Source: Glebionis coronaria (lineage: Eukaryota; Streptophyta; Magnoliopsida; Asterales; Asteraceae). Taken from it: a stretch of 64,000 nucleotides of DNA. The stretch covers positions 389,426,974-389,490,973 of the forward strand of contig CM046878.1 in the NCBI GenBank assembly GCA_025667525.1, written 5' to 3'. Below are positions 35,490 through 45,215 of the stretch, in pieces (position 1 is the first letter of the stretch; each line of letters begins with the position of its first letter). The translations under genes and the position numbers were made by a program. The notes under the pieces are model-generated. The model was not told the origin of the DNA, did not search any database, and saw only the letters and a program-made list of their open reading frames with translations.

Positions 35490-35869
35490 TGTTAGCCCTA
35501 TATTTTATATAGTCGAACAAGAATGTAATAGGTCATCTTAGTCGTTAAAGGTCTTGTGTTGTAATAGGTTAGTCGAGAAAACCGGGCTCAGACTTTAAGC
35601 TAATATTGTATAAGTTAGGGGCTCTAAGCCCAAGACAAGCCTTGCCCGACCCATGAACAAGTCCACCAAATCCCATGTGGCGTGGCATATAAATACCCTC
35701 TTCCATGTATGGAAGAGGGTGTTGGTTACATTTACTTTATCTCTCTAATAAACACACATTTATTAGAGCAACTCTCTCTCTCTTTCTCTCACTAACCATG
35801 GCTAAACATCTCTATCACCCTCCCCGACCTCCGGATCGAACCCGTGTTCATAGTGAATCCAAGTTAACA
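35490..35869 (+). mobile_element. LTR2 of the composite, mosaic LTR
   Basis: Its first about 260 bp match LTR1 (about a dozen differences seen); from CTCTCTAATAAACACAC to the end it matches LTR3 with a single difference. It is preceded by a purine tract and followed by a primer site, so it serves as 3' LTR of A and 5' LTR of C. Confidence 0.9.
35688..35719 (+). promoter_or_regulatory. TATA box with abutting 24-nt hairpin (LTR2)
   Basis: TATAAATA (35688-35695) followed directly by the perfect inverted repeat CCCTCTTCCA / TGGAAGAGGG, ending at 35719. With a plant TATA-to-start distance near 30 nt, transcription would start at or just after the hairpin, so it may be promoter DNA, the RNA 5' end, or both. 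Confidence 0.75.
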
Positions 35870-35886
35870 ATTGGCATCAGAGCTAA
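35870..35886 (+). promoter_or_regulatory. Primer binding site of unit C
   Basis: ATTGGCATCAGAGCTAA, one base from the usual TGGTATCAGAGC initiator-Met tRNA site, directly after LTR2. Confidence 0.75.
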
Positions 35887-36039
35887 CCGGGGGTGTTTCA
35901 TGTTTTTGTATTGGCGTGTTTGTGTTTGAGGTTGTGTTTGATTCGTATTCACTTTGTCCAAAAACTGTCAACAAGGTTGTATTTTTTTAATATTATAATC
36001 TCCTTGATTATTGTCCAAATCGGCACTGTTTTTGGTTTT

Positions 36040-36362
36040 TGAAGGTCTACGATATCTTGGGATTTGTTAAACTATGGATTGGATCTATTGATAAGATGGT
36101 GGAGATGGGGAAGAAGGAGATGATGGTGTAGAGAGAGAAAGGAGAGAAGAGAAAAGTAGAGAGAGAAAAGGATTTTATTAAATGAAAGTTATGAAAATGA
36201 GAAGAACCACCCCTCCTAACATGCTAGGAGGGGTATATATAGCCCACCCTACATGTGGGCTATATGGACCATATAGTTTACAAATGGATCACGAGCCCAA
36301 TACTAGAATATATCTTTGGAGTGACCGATCCTTTCTAAATACGTAAAAACGTATTTCCAACA
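36040..36362 (-). mobile_element. 3' LTR of element B
   Basis: Minus-strand LTR TGTTGGAAATACG...CTTCA. TATATATA on the minus strand (36234-36241) abuts the hairpin at 36210-36233 (arms CCCCTCCTA / TAGGAGGGG, 6-nt loop). Confidence 0.92.
36210..36241 (-). promoter_or_regulatory. TATA box with abutting 24-nt hairpin (element B LTR)
   Basis: 9-bp perfect stem, 6-nt loop, directly downstream of TATATATA on the minus strand. Identical copy at 44693-44724 in the other LTR. Confidence 0.75.
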
Positions 36363-36500
36363 ATCTCCCCCTAAGGGAGGTCACTCCAAGTTACAATGTC
36401 CTAAATAGTCTATAGCTCGTGATCTATGCTAATAATGATGTGACCGAGAATTTATTGGGAAAAACGTATTTCCAACAATCTCCCCCTAAGGGAGGTCACA
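36346..36500 (-). repeat. Duplicated LTR edge plus purine tract in element B
   Basis: The segment AACGTATTTCCAACAATCTC continuing through CCCCTAAGGGAGGTCAC occurs at the true LTR border (about 36349) and again about 114 bp further in (about 36463). The inner copy recreates an LTR-edge and purine-tract pair. Confidence 0.85.
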
Positions 36501-39183
36501 CCATTTTACAGAATCTTAAACCTAGCATCTATGCTTGAGTCTTCGATCTTGTTCTTGTGAATATGCTTGATGTGATCTTTGACTTTAGTCTTGAGCATGT
36601 TTCCTTGCCTTGACCTTGTGCATTCATCACTTGTGAAATTTGCCTCTTCGTGACTTCATGTTCCACATACTTATACTTTTAAATTCTTAAAAGCTTCAGA
36701 GTTTGGTACAGCGGAAGACTTGACCTTCAGATTTTCTTGAATTTGTTGAAGTACTAATTGTATGTAGTATAAGCATGTGGTGACGACTTCTTCTGGATTG
36801 TACACCGCAATGCCACCTTCTTGTTACGCTGCATAAGACAGTTAGCAACAAACAATATACACGGATGAAATGGCCTTGAATATTTCATTCTAATTCGGTA
36901 GCATTTTACCTCCGGTCGGTGAAGACCGTTGGACGATATTAAATATCGTACTTGTGGCATGTAGTTTCAATAAAGAACCTCCTTGACAAGATTTCGCGGG
37001 TAAACCCGTTCTCTTTACTCGACCGTACAAAGCTGACTGCGAACATAAAGAGTGAATCATTTGGATAATCTTAGCCGCATGATTTGAGGCCGTCAATTCA
37101 TGTTCCTGGAACAAGTGAAGTTCAATTAAGAACCGCACCGTCGTTGCTTTCCAGTTGTCACTAGCTTGATTCATATAGAATCTTGCAATTTACCTACCAA
37201 GTGCTGTTTGATGTTAACACTAGAAGGATTTCCATTCGTCACTGTAAATACTTAATAGTATTACTCTGAATGTTCTGGCAAGATCACTAAGATATTGCGT
37301 AGAGGCCTGGAACATGTTTAAATTCATTAAGAATTAAACCACTGTTGCTTTCCAGTTATCACAAGTTTGATTCATAAAGAATCGCACAAGTCACCTACCA
37401 TGAGCTTTTTGATATTCGCTCAAGAAGTATTTCCATCTTCATTGTAAATACTTTCGTATTACTCGGATGTTCAGGCAAGATCATGAAGATTTTGCGTAGG
37501 ACTCTTAATATCTTTCTTACTTTTCACATTGTGTGAACAAGCAAGGAATAATGAAAGTGTGTCCTAATGAGATATTTGATGATCTCAAATGGCTCTAGAC
37601 TCGATCGTGCATTTTGGATTTTTAGTGATCGGAGGCTGGAGAGGAGTGCCACCTTTTCAATACCAATTTATTCGGAGTGAATAAATCAATAGATAATGTG
37701 TTGTCTCCGTGTGATTAAAACAAATATCTTTTAAGAGATATCTGAGTTAGCTGGGATGGGTTGTGCCTTGCATCACTGGGTCCATGATGTCTATCTTCAA
37801 TATCAAGAATCATTAAAATGATCTCAATAGCATATGAATTGACCCGGTTTCTGCCTAAGTTGTAAGGAGGGCTTCTTTCTTTACACCCTTTATCTTTACA
37901 ATTCTTTTTTATTCTTCAACCCCTTCAATGCTTACCAATACGTCATCACTAGCACCTTGTTGTGATTGTTCCAGTGCTAACTTAAGTACTTGGTCGGCAT
38001 TCAGCTACGTTCACAATCTTTCTCCATCTTTCCTAAGGACTACTATTTCTAGCTATGGAATGTCCTTGGGAAGATTCCTCCGGTTGTAGAGAAATCATTG
38101 GACTTTAACCTATCCTACCATCCTTATGTCACCACAATCTTCATCGTCGTGAAATAAATGGGTTGCGGGTATGTATAAATCACCATGAAATCCATTTTGA
38201 AGTGCAAATCCATTTTGCTCCCCCTTAACATATGCCACGATATCCGAAAACATTTCGCACATGTCGGGATGAGCTAGCACGTTAAGTCAAACCATTTGTG
38301 ATTAATCATTTCCCATATTAAATCACATTTTCTCCCCCATATTAAAAATATTAACTCAATCAATGTTTTTAATATCAATTGATTTAATAGCGTTTTAAGA
38401 AAATTTAGGAAGAAAAATGCAAATCCAATTATCTTCATGAGTTACACAAGCTCCCCCTCAAATTAATGAGGGTGTGCTGAAACGTAAATTAAATACCTTT
38501 TAAACACAAGTGTAAGGTATTTATCACGTGCAAAGATCATATATGATAATGAATTCACAATATTAGCAATTTACGAGGTTAGACCTGAATGATGGAGAAC
38601 ATCATATGAAAGAAGCACATGGTTCTTGTTCACGAATGTTGGTCTTCCTCGTAACTTCTGAAGTTATCTCTTGACTCCATGTGTATGATTGATATCGTTG
38701 TCTTAACACCAATATGTGAACTTGGCACTCTCGGCATCAAGGATTCTAAATGCTGGACAATTTCTCCCCCTCAATTGTTGACCCGTGTTCTATTGAAAGA
38801 GTTGTAGTCACCGTTTGAGTAGTCGCATCGTCGAGTATGTAGATATCAATTGAAACGAACTTTGGATTGTGGAGTTGATAACTTCGGATTCTGAAGTCAA
38901 AGCTTTCCGGTGAAATGCTTGACTTCAAAGTGAAAAGCGGGTTACTATCGGAAATAATAGCAAACCATATGGAGCATGTTTTAAATCTTTTAAACTTCTG
39001 CCTGAACTTTATTTACAACCCCGTGTCATTATTGAATGACATTTCTAGGTTCGTAAATATTATCGATTCCAGAAGACATGCTCGTTTTATCAAAACGTTT
39101 TTGAACACACAATTTTGAAAGATTTAGAAAAACCTTTTGAGAAATTCTTGAAAAATTGTGTTCAATGTTTTGAAAACCAATTA
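36363..39183 (-). other. 3' non-coding region of element B
   Basis: No gene. Includes blocks shared with D and A, for example CCTCCGGTCGGTGAAGACCG near 36909 and TCGGAGGCTGGAG near 37630. Several short open frames exist but none is shared with the relatives. Confidence 0.6.
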
Positions 39184-39890
39184 CTTGAGCTTAAGATTTG
39201 GAATATCTTGAGAAAGCTCAAGTCCGAGAAGTTGTAAACTTCTCGTTGTAAGGATAAGTTATCATCGGCGATAAACTTTCCTTTTATCTGAAGGACGAGT
39301 CCTAAGCTGACATTTACTTAGAAGTCGTTTTCATGAGCTTGAAAACTTTGACTGTTTTAACGGAAAGCTCATGACCGAGAAAGGTTAATTTCTCGTTATG
39401 AGGAAAAGTTCTCTTATTTAAAAGATACACTTTCCTTTCTGAGCTTAAAACTTCGAATGTTTTAATACAAGCTCATGACCGAGAAAGGTGAATTTCTCGT
39501 TAAGAGGATAAGTTATCATAAAAGATAATCTTTCCTTTATTTTAAGTTCGAGTTACAGTCTGACATTTAACTATAAGTCATAGTGCATGAGCTTAAAAAC
39601 TTCGAATGTTTTTAATATTAGCTCATGCCCGAGAAAACTTAATTTCTCGTTGTTAGGATAAGTTTACCATCGGCGATAAACTTTCCTTTCTTTGAAGATC
39701 GAGTTATAGTCTGTGATGTGACTATAAGTCCTAGTGCATGAGCTTAAAAACGTGGAATGTTTTTAACATAAGCTCATGCCCGAGAAAAATGAATTTCTCG
39801 TTTTTAGGATAAGTCATCATCGGGACGAACTTTCCTGTCTTTTGAGATCGAGTTACAGTCTGTTATGTGACTGTAAGTCCTTGTGCAGCT
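39184..39890 (-). repeat. Tandem hairpin-module array downstream of element B gag
   Basis: Counterpart of the array at 32462-33168. About five units with stems CTTGAGCTT/AAGCTCAAG, TCATGAGCTT/AAGCTCATGA and twice GCATGAGCT/AGCTCATGC, alternating with CGAGAAA/TTTCTCG-type and TTACAGTC-type hairpins. Confidence 0.85.
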
Positions 39891-42085
39891 TAGCCATGAA
39901 TCCCCTGAGACACTTGTTTCTCCGATATCTGCTTCTTCAGCAACCAAACTCTAAGAGTGTCCTTAGTTGAACGGTATACAACGATTGGACCGCTTCGTTC
40001 TTTTGGAACATCAACTTTGGTACCTGCATTCTCATTAGGAGTTTGTATACTTTTGCATGGGTTAGAGATATCTATTTTAGAAGCACATGGGGGTTCACGG
40101 TTTTCTTTTCTTGTGTCAGAGGTGGCCTGAGGGGATGATTCACTTGTCTTAGTTGGCAAACGTTTCCTTTTATAGAAAACCTTAAGTTCAGGCTTAAGTC
40201 ATGTATCATCCTTTGCAATTTCCTCCCTAGTAGTCTTCGTAGAATCAGAGACTATCCTAGTTAAAGGGCACTCGTTTCCTACAAGAGTGAAAGTTCTACC
40301 AGTGGGGCGCCACATTTTACCAATGGGTTTGATTTTAGCGACCCACTGGGATTTAATTCTAGCACGGGAGTTCACCTCATTAAGTAGTTTCTTGATACAA
40401 GAATCATGATTTGCCGTAAAGACACATTTTCTACATGTTTTACAAGTAGCATATTTAATGTCCGAGTATTTCCTAGATGATTGATCGATGCTCCTAGGAG
40501 ATGACATGCTATGGTTAGAAGTGTTGGGTAATCTAGAAGGCATCTGACTAGGTTGGACATTACTATCTCTTACATGTGTCTTTTGAATAGCTTCCCTTTG
40601 ACCAAAATCATGGCGCACATCAGTTGAACTAGTTCTAGACGTGTTCATTGAACTATTCTTAGAGAAACTAGGGGCAATCATGTGATGAGGTCTTGCTAAA
40701 ACTGATTTAGTCACATTAGGCCTAGTTGGTGGAGTGACTGTTCTAGAAATATGTCCCAAATCAACTTGGGAGGCAAACCGCGGTCTCGAGGATTGTGGTC
40801 GCTCGGATCTAAATGCAGTAGGTTGTCTGACAATCGGTTGTCTGACGAACTGATTTGTAGGCGGTTTCCCCAAGATTGATGGTTTTTCAAGCTTAGTGTC
40901 CACACTAGGTCCTCTATTTCTCCTTAACTCGTTTTTCAACGCAGCTATAGCAAACACCTTTTCTTGAACTTGGGCTTTTAACGTCTCATTTTCTTTGAGC
41001 AATTCATCTTGGGATGCCAATTTAGACTCTAGTAACTGAATTTGTTTCAAAAGATTATCCTTTTCAGCTTTAGAATCTGAAACTTTTTGATCCAATTTTC
41101 TTTCAAGAACAACGTTAGACTTTTCAAGTTTTTCAAAGTATGTTTCAAATTTGATCGTTTTCTTTGAAAACTCAAGTTTGGCATCCTCAAGATCTTTTGA
41201 TTGCCGAGCTACGATCGTTTCGAGCTCTTTAATCTTGGAATCAGAATCAGTTAACGAGGCAATTATAAAGCATTTATCATGATGTTTAGCATTTTGAACA
41301 CTTTCTCCCCCATTATGACTTTCATCGGATGAATCAGAAGTGGTATTTCTATCACTCTTTTCCATCCCATGTTTGTCATAATTAGGTTCAGAATGCCCAA
41401 TATGCGGCATGTCATCAGCATATACATCATAAACAACATTACATTGTACCATGTTTGCCGGCTCTTCGTCATATACGGGTAAGGTGTCATCAAGAGAGAT
41501 CTCGTGAACATTCCCTGACGTGCCACTGGTATCATGTTGTCCTCCTGATTCCGTACTCTTGCCATCGTTAGGCTCAAAGTTTTCAACCGTATGACCAGTT
41601 TCCTCTTGCATCGAAGAGTCTTGCACTCCATTATCATACCCTTGCTGAAGTCGAGATCTTTCATAAATCGAAGACGAGACCGATGACATGAGTTTCAAAA
41701 TCGTATCACGGAAAACTCGAAGCTCGGTATGTGTATCTCGAAGAAATGATTGGCAAATCACTGAACTTTCAGGCTTGATGATATTGAATTGGAGGAAAGG
41801 CGTGAGGTGTGTCACAAGAGCCTTATATGCAAGTGTCGATGCAGAGTGATTAAAGTTGTTATGGTTGAGTTGCTCGGCGAGTTGGGTCAAAGTGGTGAAA
41901 ATTGAGTCGATGAATATATGACGATCTTGTCCAAAGATTGTCACAAATTCGCTCCCTCCTTGAATCCCCGAAAGAGTGACAAGCTGAGACTGGAGCATTT
42001 GAAAGGAGGTGATGCCACTTTTCCTAACTTCGTTTTGCATTAAATACGAATCTCCCTTTTGACATGTCGAATCGAACGAATCCAT
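39890..42085 (-). pseudogene. Element B gag, nearly intact, one in-frame TGA
   Basis: From the ATG at 42085 the frame is open for 628 codons, meets TGA at 40199-40201 (after AKDDT) and then continues to 39890, 732 codons in all. Parts: N-terminal capsid-like domain (DSFDSTCQKGDS, FVTIFGQDRHIFIDSIFTTL), an acidic linker, a coiled coil (about 41250-40930), a basic Arg/Ser/Pro segment, a Cys/His cluster (CKTCRKCVFTANHDSCIKK), RPTGRTF, and the tail KDTLRVWLLKKQISEKQVS. The tail equals that of unit A. The TGA may come from CGA by deamination; whether it is read through is unknown. It would assemble particles if expressed (family knowledge). Confidence 0.88.
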
Positions 42086-42345
42086 TAAATATCGATTAAA
42101 AATGACGTGGATGGTATTGTTTTCGGGATTTTATAATTCGTGAAGAAACGAAAGATCCGTAAATGACACTTAAAAATCCTCGATGGATGATAAAGATCTT
42201 TTCGCTGCTCAAAAATTGATGTCGGCTCAAACGTTGATCAAAAATCCGTCAGCAAAATAAATCTTGGCACTTTATCACGTTGTCACGTCATCTTTCTCCC
42301 GACTATAACTTAATATCACAAGATTTTTCCAAAATAAAAGTTTAA

Positions 42346-42386
<41 letters not shown>

Positions 42387-42515
42387 AAAGTAAGAATTGA
42401 TTATCAAAAAATAGAATTAATATCTAAAATAAGAATTTTCAAAATAAAAACGAAAATTAACTAAAGATAAAAAAAACGAAAAGATCTAAAACGTTAGATA
42501 TACTTTACTAAAGAT
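42086..42515 (-). other. Element B leader, gag-proximal part with poly-A/T tract
   Basis: Non-coding; contains a run of about 37 A, with one interruption, near 42348-42386 on the plus strand (poly-T in the sense of the element). Confidence 0.7.
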
Positions 42516-42971
42516 TTGCAATACCACACCAGTTACCCTCACACGTGGCCCAGTCCAAATTGCTTCTTGTTTTCTCCGTCCACACACGTTACCCAACCCT
42601 TAGTCAACCTTTTTATCTCCCATCCGACACTCTTATCTCTCTCTCTCTCACACAAAAACATAAACTCAAAAATACTCACCTCGTGTCTTCTGCCCCTTTA
42701 TACACAGATCTAAAAATCCAAAATAAAAAACTCATCTCAACCTAATCAAAATGAATTGTATCACTAGTTTGAATATCAAATCAAGAACGAATATTGATTA
42801 TCCCAACCATTATGGTACTCAAATTCAGCCACAAGTTTATCAAACAAAGCTTATGAGCTCATCACCATTAACAGATCATTCACCTCTATTTACTTGGCCA
42901 CCCAATTCCCATATTGAACCCACGGCGAGCTCGAGAAAGATGTGACAAAAAGATCGTATTACCGGTCTCGG
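42516..42971 (+). pseudogene. Putative captured host-gene promoter and first exon, antisense in element B
   Basis: On the plus strand, opposite to B, there is a pyrimidine-rich 5' UTR-like stretch with TTTATACA near 42699, then an ATG at 42751 in good context (AAAATGAA). The frame reads MNCITSLNIKSRTNIDYPNH onward to SSRKM, a TGA at 42943, then QKDRITGLG and a GT donor (GGTAGGTAC) at 42972. Codon use and a Ser/Pro/Thr-rich N-terminus look like a plant gene start, and the following sequence is intron-like. I do not recognise the protein. It may instead be chance structure in the leader. Confidence 0.4.
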
Positions 42972-42974
42972 GTA

Positions 42975-43640
42975 GGTACTCTTATGTTGTTTTTAATTTT
43001 GAGATTTGTCAAATCTTTCTACTGTCGAGTCTTTCTGTCTAGATTGGGTTGTAATGGTCGAGAGTCTCGGTGTAGTCACGTCCAAGATTTTGTTTTGAGG
43101 GGTTTGGTGTCGAGGGTGAGACGAGGGTGAGTGAAGTTGAGTCCTTTGACGAGGGTGAGTGGTCAGAGTGGGAGAATGAGGGGTTTTGTTAAAAGAATGT
43201 GAAGGTGTTGTGTTTGTGAGTCGAGAGGTGTGTGTTGTAAGCGAGGGTGTGGGTGAGGGTGTTTGGAGTCGAATGTGACTAAATGTTCGAGGCTGTGGGT
43301 ATTGGAGTCGAGAGAGGTGAGGTTGAGGGGGTGTTTGAGTCGGGGCTGTGAGTCGAGGGTGCTTTTGGAGTCGTGTGAGTGTTGAGATCAAAGTTGTTGA
43401 GTCGAGTTCTAAGGTTGTTTGTGAGAGGCTGTGTGATTGTGTGTTCAAAAAGAGTATGCTTTGTTTTGGTGAGTCTAGATTGGGTGTGTTGTTCGAGAGA
43501 TTAAGGCGTGGATTGGTTACGATAGAGAGTGAGATCGAGGTTGATTTGTGTTGTGAGGGTCGAGAGATGTGAGGGTGTTCGTCTAGGGTTGGTCGAGAGT
43601 GTTGTTGAGATGAGACGAGGCTTAACAAAGGTTTTTCCAG
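42975..43640. repeat. GTCGAGGGTGAG-rich low-complexity block in B leader
   Basis: GTCGAG, GAGGGTGAG and GTGTTTGAGTCG words recur irregularly. The long minus-strand frame here (Pro/Thr/Ser/His-rich) follows from this bias and is not called as a gene. Confidence 0.6.
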
Positions 43641-43732
43641 TCGAGGGTCTTGTTGTGAGAGTATGTGGGTCGTGAGGTCTTCGAGTGTGAGTTGTTTCCC
43701 GTTATGTTTGAATTGTCGAGTGAGGAGTCGGT

Positions 43733-44050
43733 CTATTCGGAAAGTCGTCTATTCTGAAAGTCGTCTATTCGGAAAGTCGTCTATTCGGAAAGTCTTCTAT
43801 TCCGAAATTCGTCTATTCGGAAAGTCGTCTATTCGGAAAGTCGTCTATTCGGAAAGTCGTCTATTCGGAAAGTCGTCTATTCGGAAAGTCGTCTGTTCCG
43901 AAAGTCGTCTATTCGGAAAGTCGTCTATTCGGAAAGTCGTCTATTCGGAAAGTCGTCTATTCGGAAAGTCGTCTATTCCGAAAGTCGTCTATTCGGAAAG
44001 TCGTCTATTCCGAAAGTCGTCTATTCGGAAAGTCGTCTATTCGGAAAGCC
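43733..44050 (-). repeat. 16-bp tandem array in element B leader (TTCCGAATAGACGACT on the minus strand)
   Basis: About 19 copies of a 16-bp unit, plus-strand reading TCGGAAAGTCGTCTAT, with occasional TCCGAAAG and TCTGAAAG variants. It lies between the primer site and gag. Confidence 0.93.
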
Positions 44051-44522
44051 TATTCGGAATGTTTTTCAAAATTCGTCCATACGGAATGTTTTTCAAAATT
44101 CGTTCATCCGGAATATTTTTCAATAGCTTGATTGGACAGATACGAAACTTTTGACTAGTTGGACCAAACTGAGACGGATGATGGACAGATTTGACACAGA
44201 TGTAAAGAAAAAAAAATAGATAAAAGAGATGATACGGATGTGGGACAGAATTGACTAGACAGATTTGAAAGAAAAAAAAAATAATAATAATAATAAAAAA
44301 TTGATTGACCAGAAAAGTTAATAACACCTAATCACAAAAAAATGATAAAAAAATTTTGAGAACAGATTATGAGGTGAAATTGATAACCACGCCACACCAA
44401 ATGTTGAATCAGATTCCGGACAAAAGAGATGAGAAAAAAGTAAAAAAAAAATTGACTAAGAAAATCAATAGATAAAAAAAAAACGCAAATCCTAAGATTT
44501 AACCATGTCTCTTGATACCAAT

Positions 44523-44845
44523 TGAAGGTCTACGATATCTTGGGATTTGTTAAACTATGGATTGGATCTATTGATAAGATGGTGGAGATGGGGAAGAAGG
44601 AGATGATGGTGTAGAGAGAGAAAGGAGAGAAGAGAAAAGTAGAGAGAGAAAAGGATTTTATTAAATGAAAGTTATGAAAATGAGAAGAACCACCCCTCCT
44701 AACATGCTAGGAGGGGTATATATAGCCCACCCTACATGTGGGCTATATGGACCATATAGTTTACAAATGGATCACGAGCCCAATACTAGAATATATCTTT
44801 AGAGTGACCGATCCTTTCTAAATACGTAAAAACGTATTTCCAACA
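44523..44845 (-). mobile_element. 5' LTR of element B
   Basis: Copy of 36040-36362. The primer site lies at the left edge (plus-strand TCTTGATACCAAT before 44523). Hairpin and TATA at 44693-44724. Confidence 0.92.
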
Positions 44846-45044
44846 GTTTTACTATCCAAATCCTTCTTTTTTTAACTTTTTATCTAAAGTCTCGTCATCA
44901 TCTCTTCTTTGTCCATTTTTTTACACGTTCTTTTTGTCCCATCAAATATCATCAGATCTAATTTTTTATTGGAAAAAGGACCGAAAAAAACAAAAAAAGG
45001 ACAAGAACCACCATTTTCGGGTATCAAAACCCTTTTCTGATGGT

Positions 45045-45215
45045 TTTTCCGATGGATTATTCCGATCTATATTCCGATGGATTCTGCATTCCGATGGCCC
45101 TTATTCATATTCTGATGGATTATACATTCCGATGGCATTCATATTCCGATGGATTATACATTCCGATTGCTTTATTCATATTCTGATGGAAATCTGAACA
45201 TTGCGATGGAAACTG
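45045..45215 (+). repeat. TTCCGATGG leader repeats of unit C
   Basis: About ten TTCCGATGG or TTCTGATGG words, often ATTCATATTCCGATGG, at the same relative place as the arrays of A and B. Confidence 0.85.

Larger units (their letters stand above)
36040..44845 (-). mobile_element. Element B: young gag-only copia-type LTR element, 8.8 kb
   Basis: Two 323-bp LTRs (36040-36362, 44523-44845), compared by eye, differ at one position (TTTGGAG versus TTTAGAG). Target duplication GTTTT lies at 36035-36039 and 44846-44850. On the minus strand: LTR, primer site ATTGGTATCAAGAGA, leader with a 16-bp array, gag (42085-39890), hairpin array, 3' non-coding region, purine tract AGGGGGAGAT, LTR. There is no protease, integrase or RT, the layout described for TR-GAG elements. 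The gag and 3' region match unit A and element D. Confidence 0.92.

Noticed and set aside
42993..43628. 211-aa minus-strand open frame in the leader of element B
   Set aside because: Pro/Thr/Ser/His-rich product of a GTCGAGGGTGAG-type low-complexity block; not matched by the gag or leader of relatives.
43663..44154. 163-aa plus-strand open frame across the 16-bp array
   Set aside because: The 16-bp unit has no stop in any frame, so the frame is a result of repetition.
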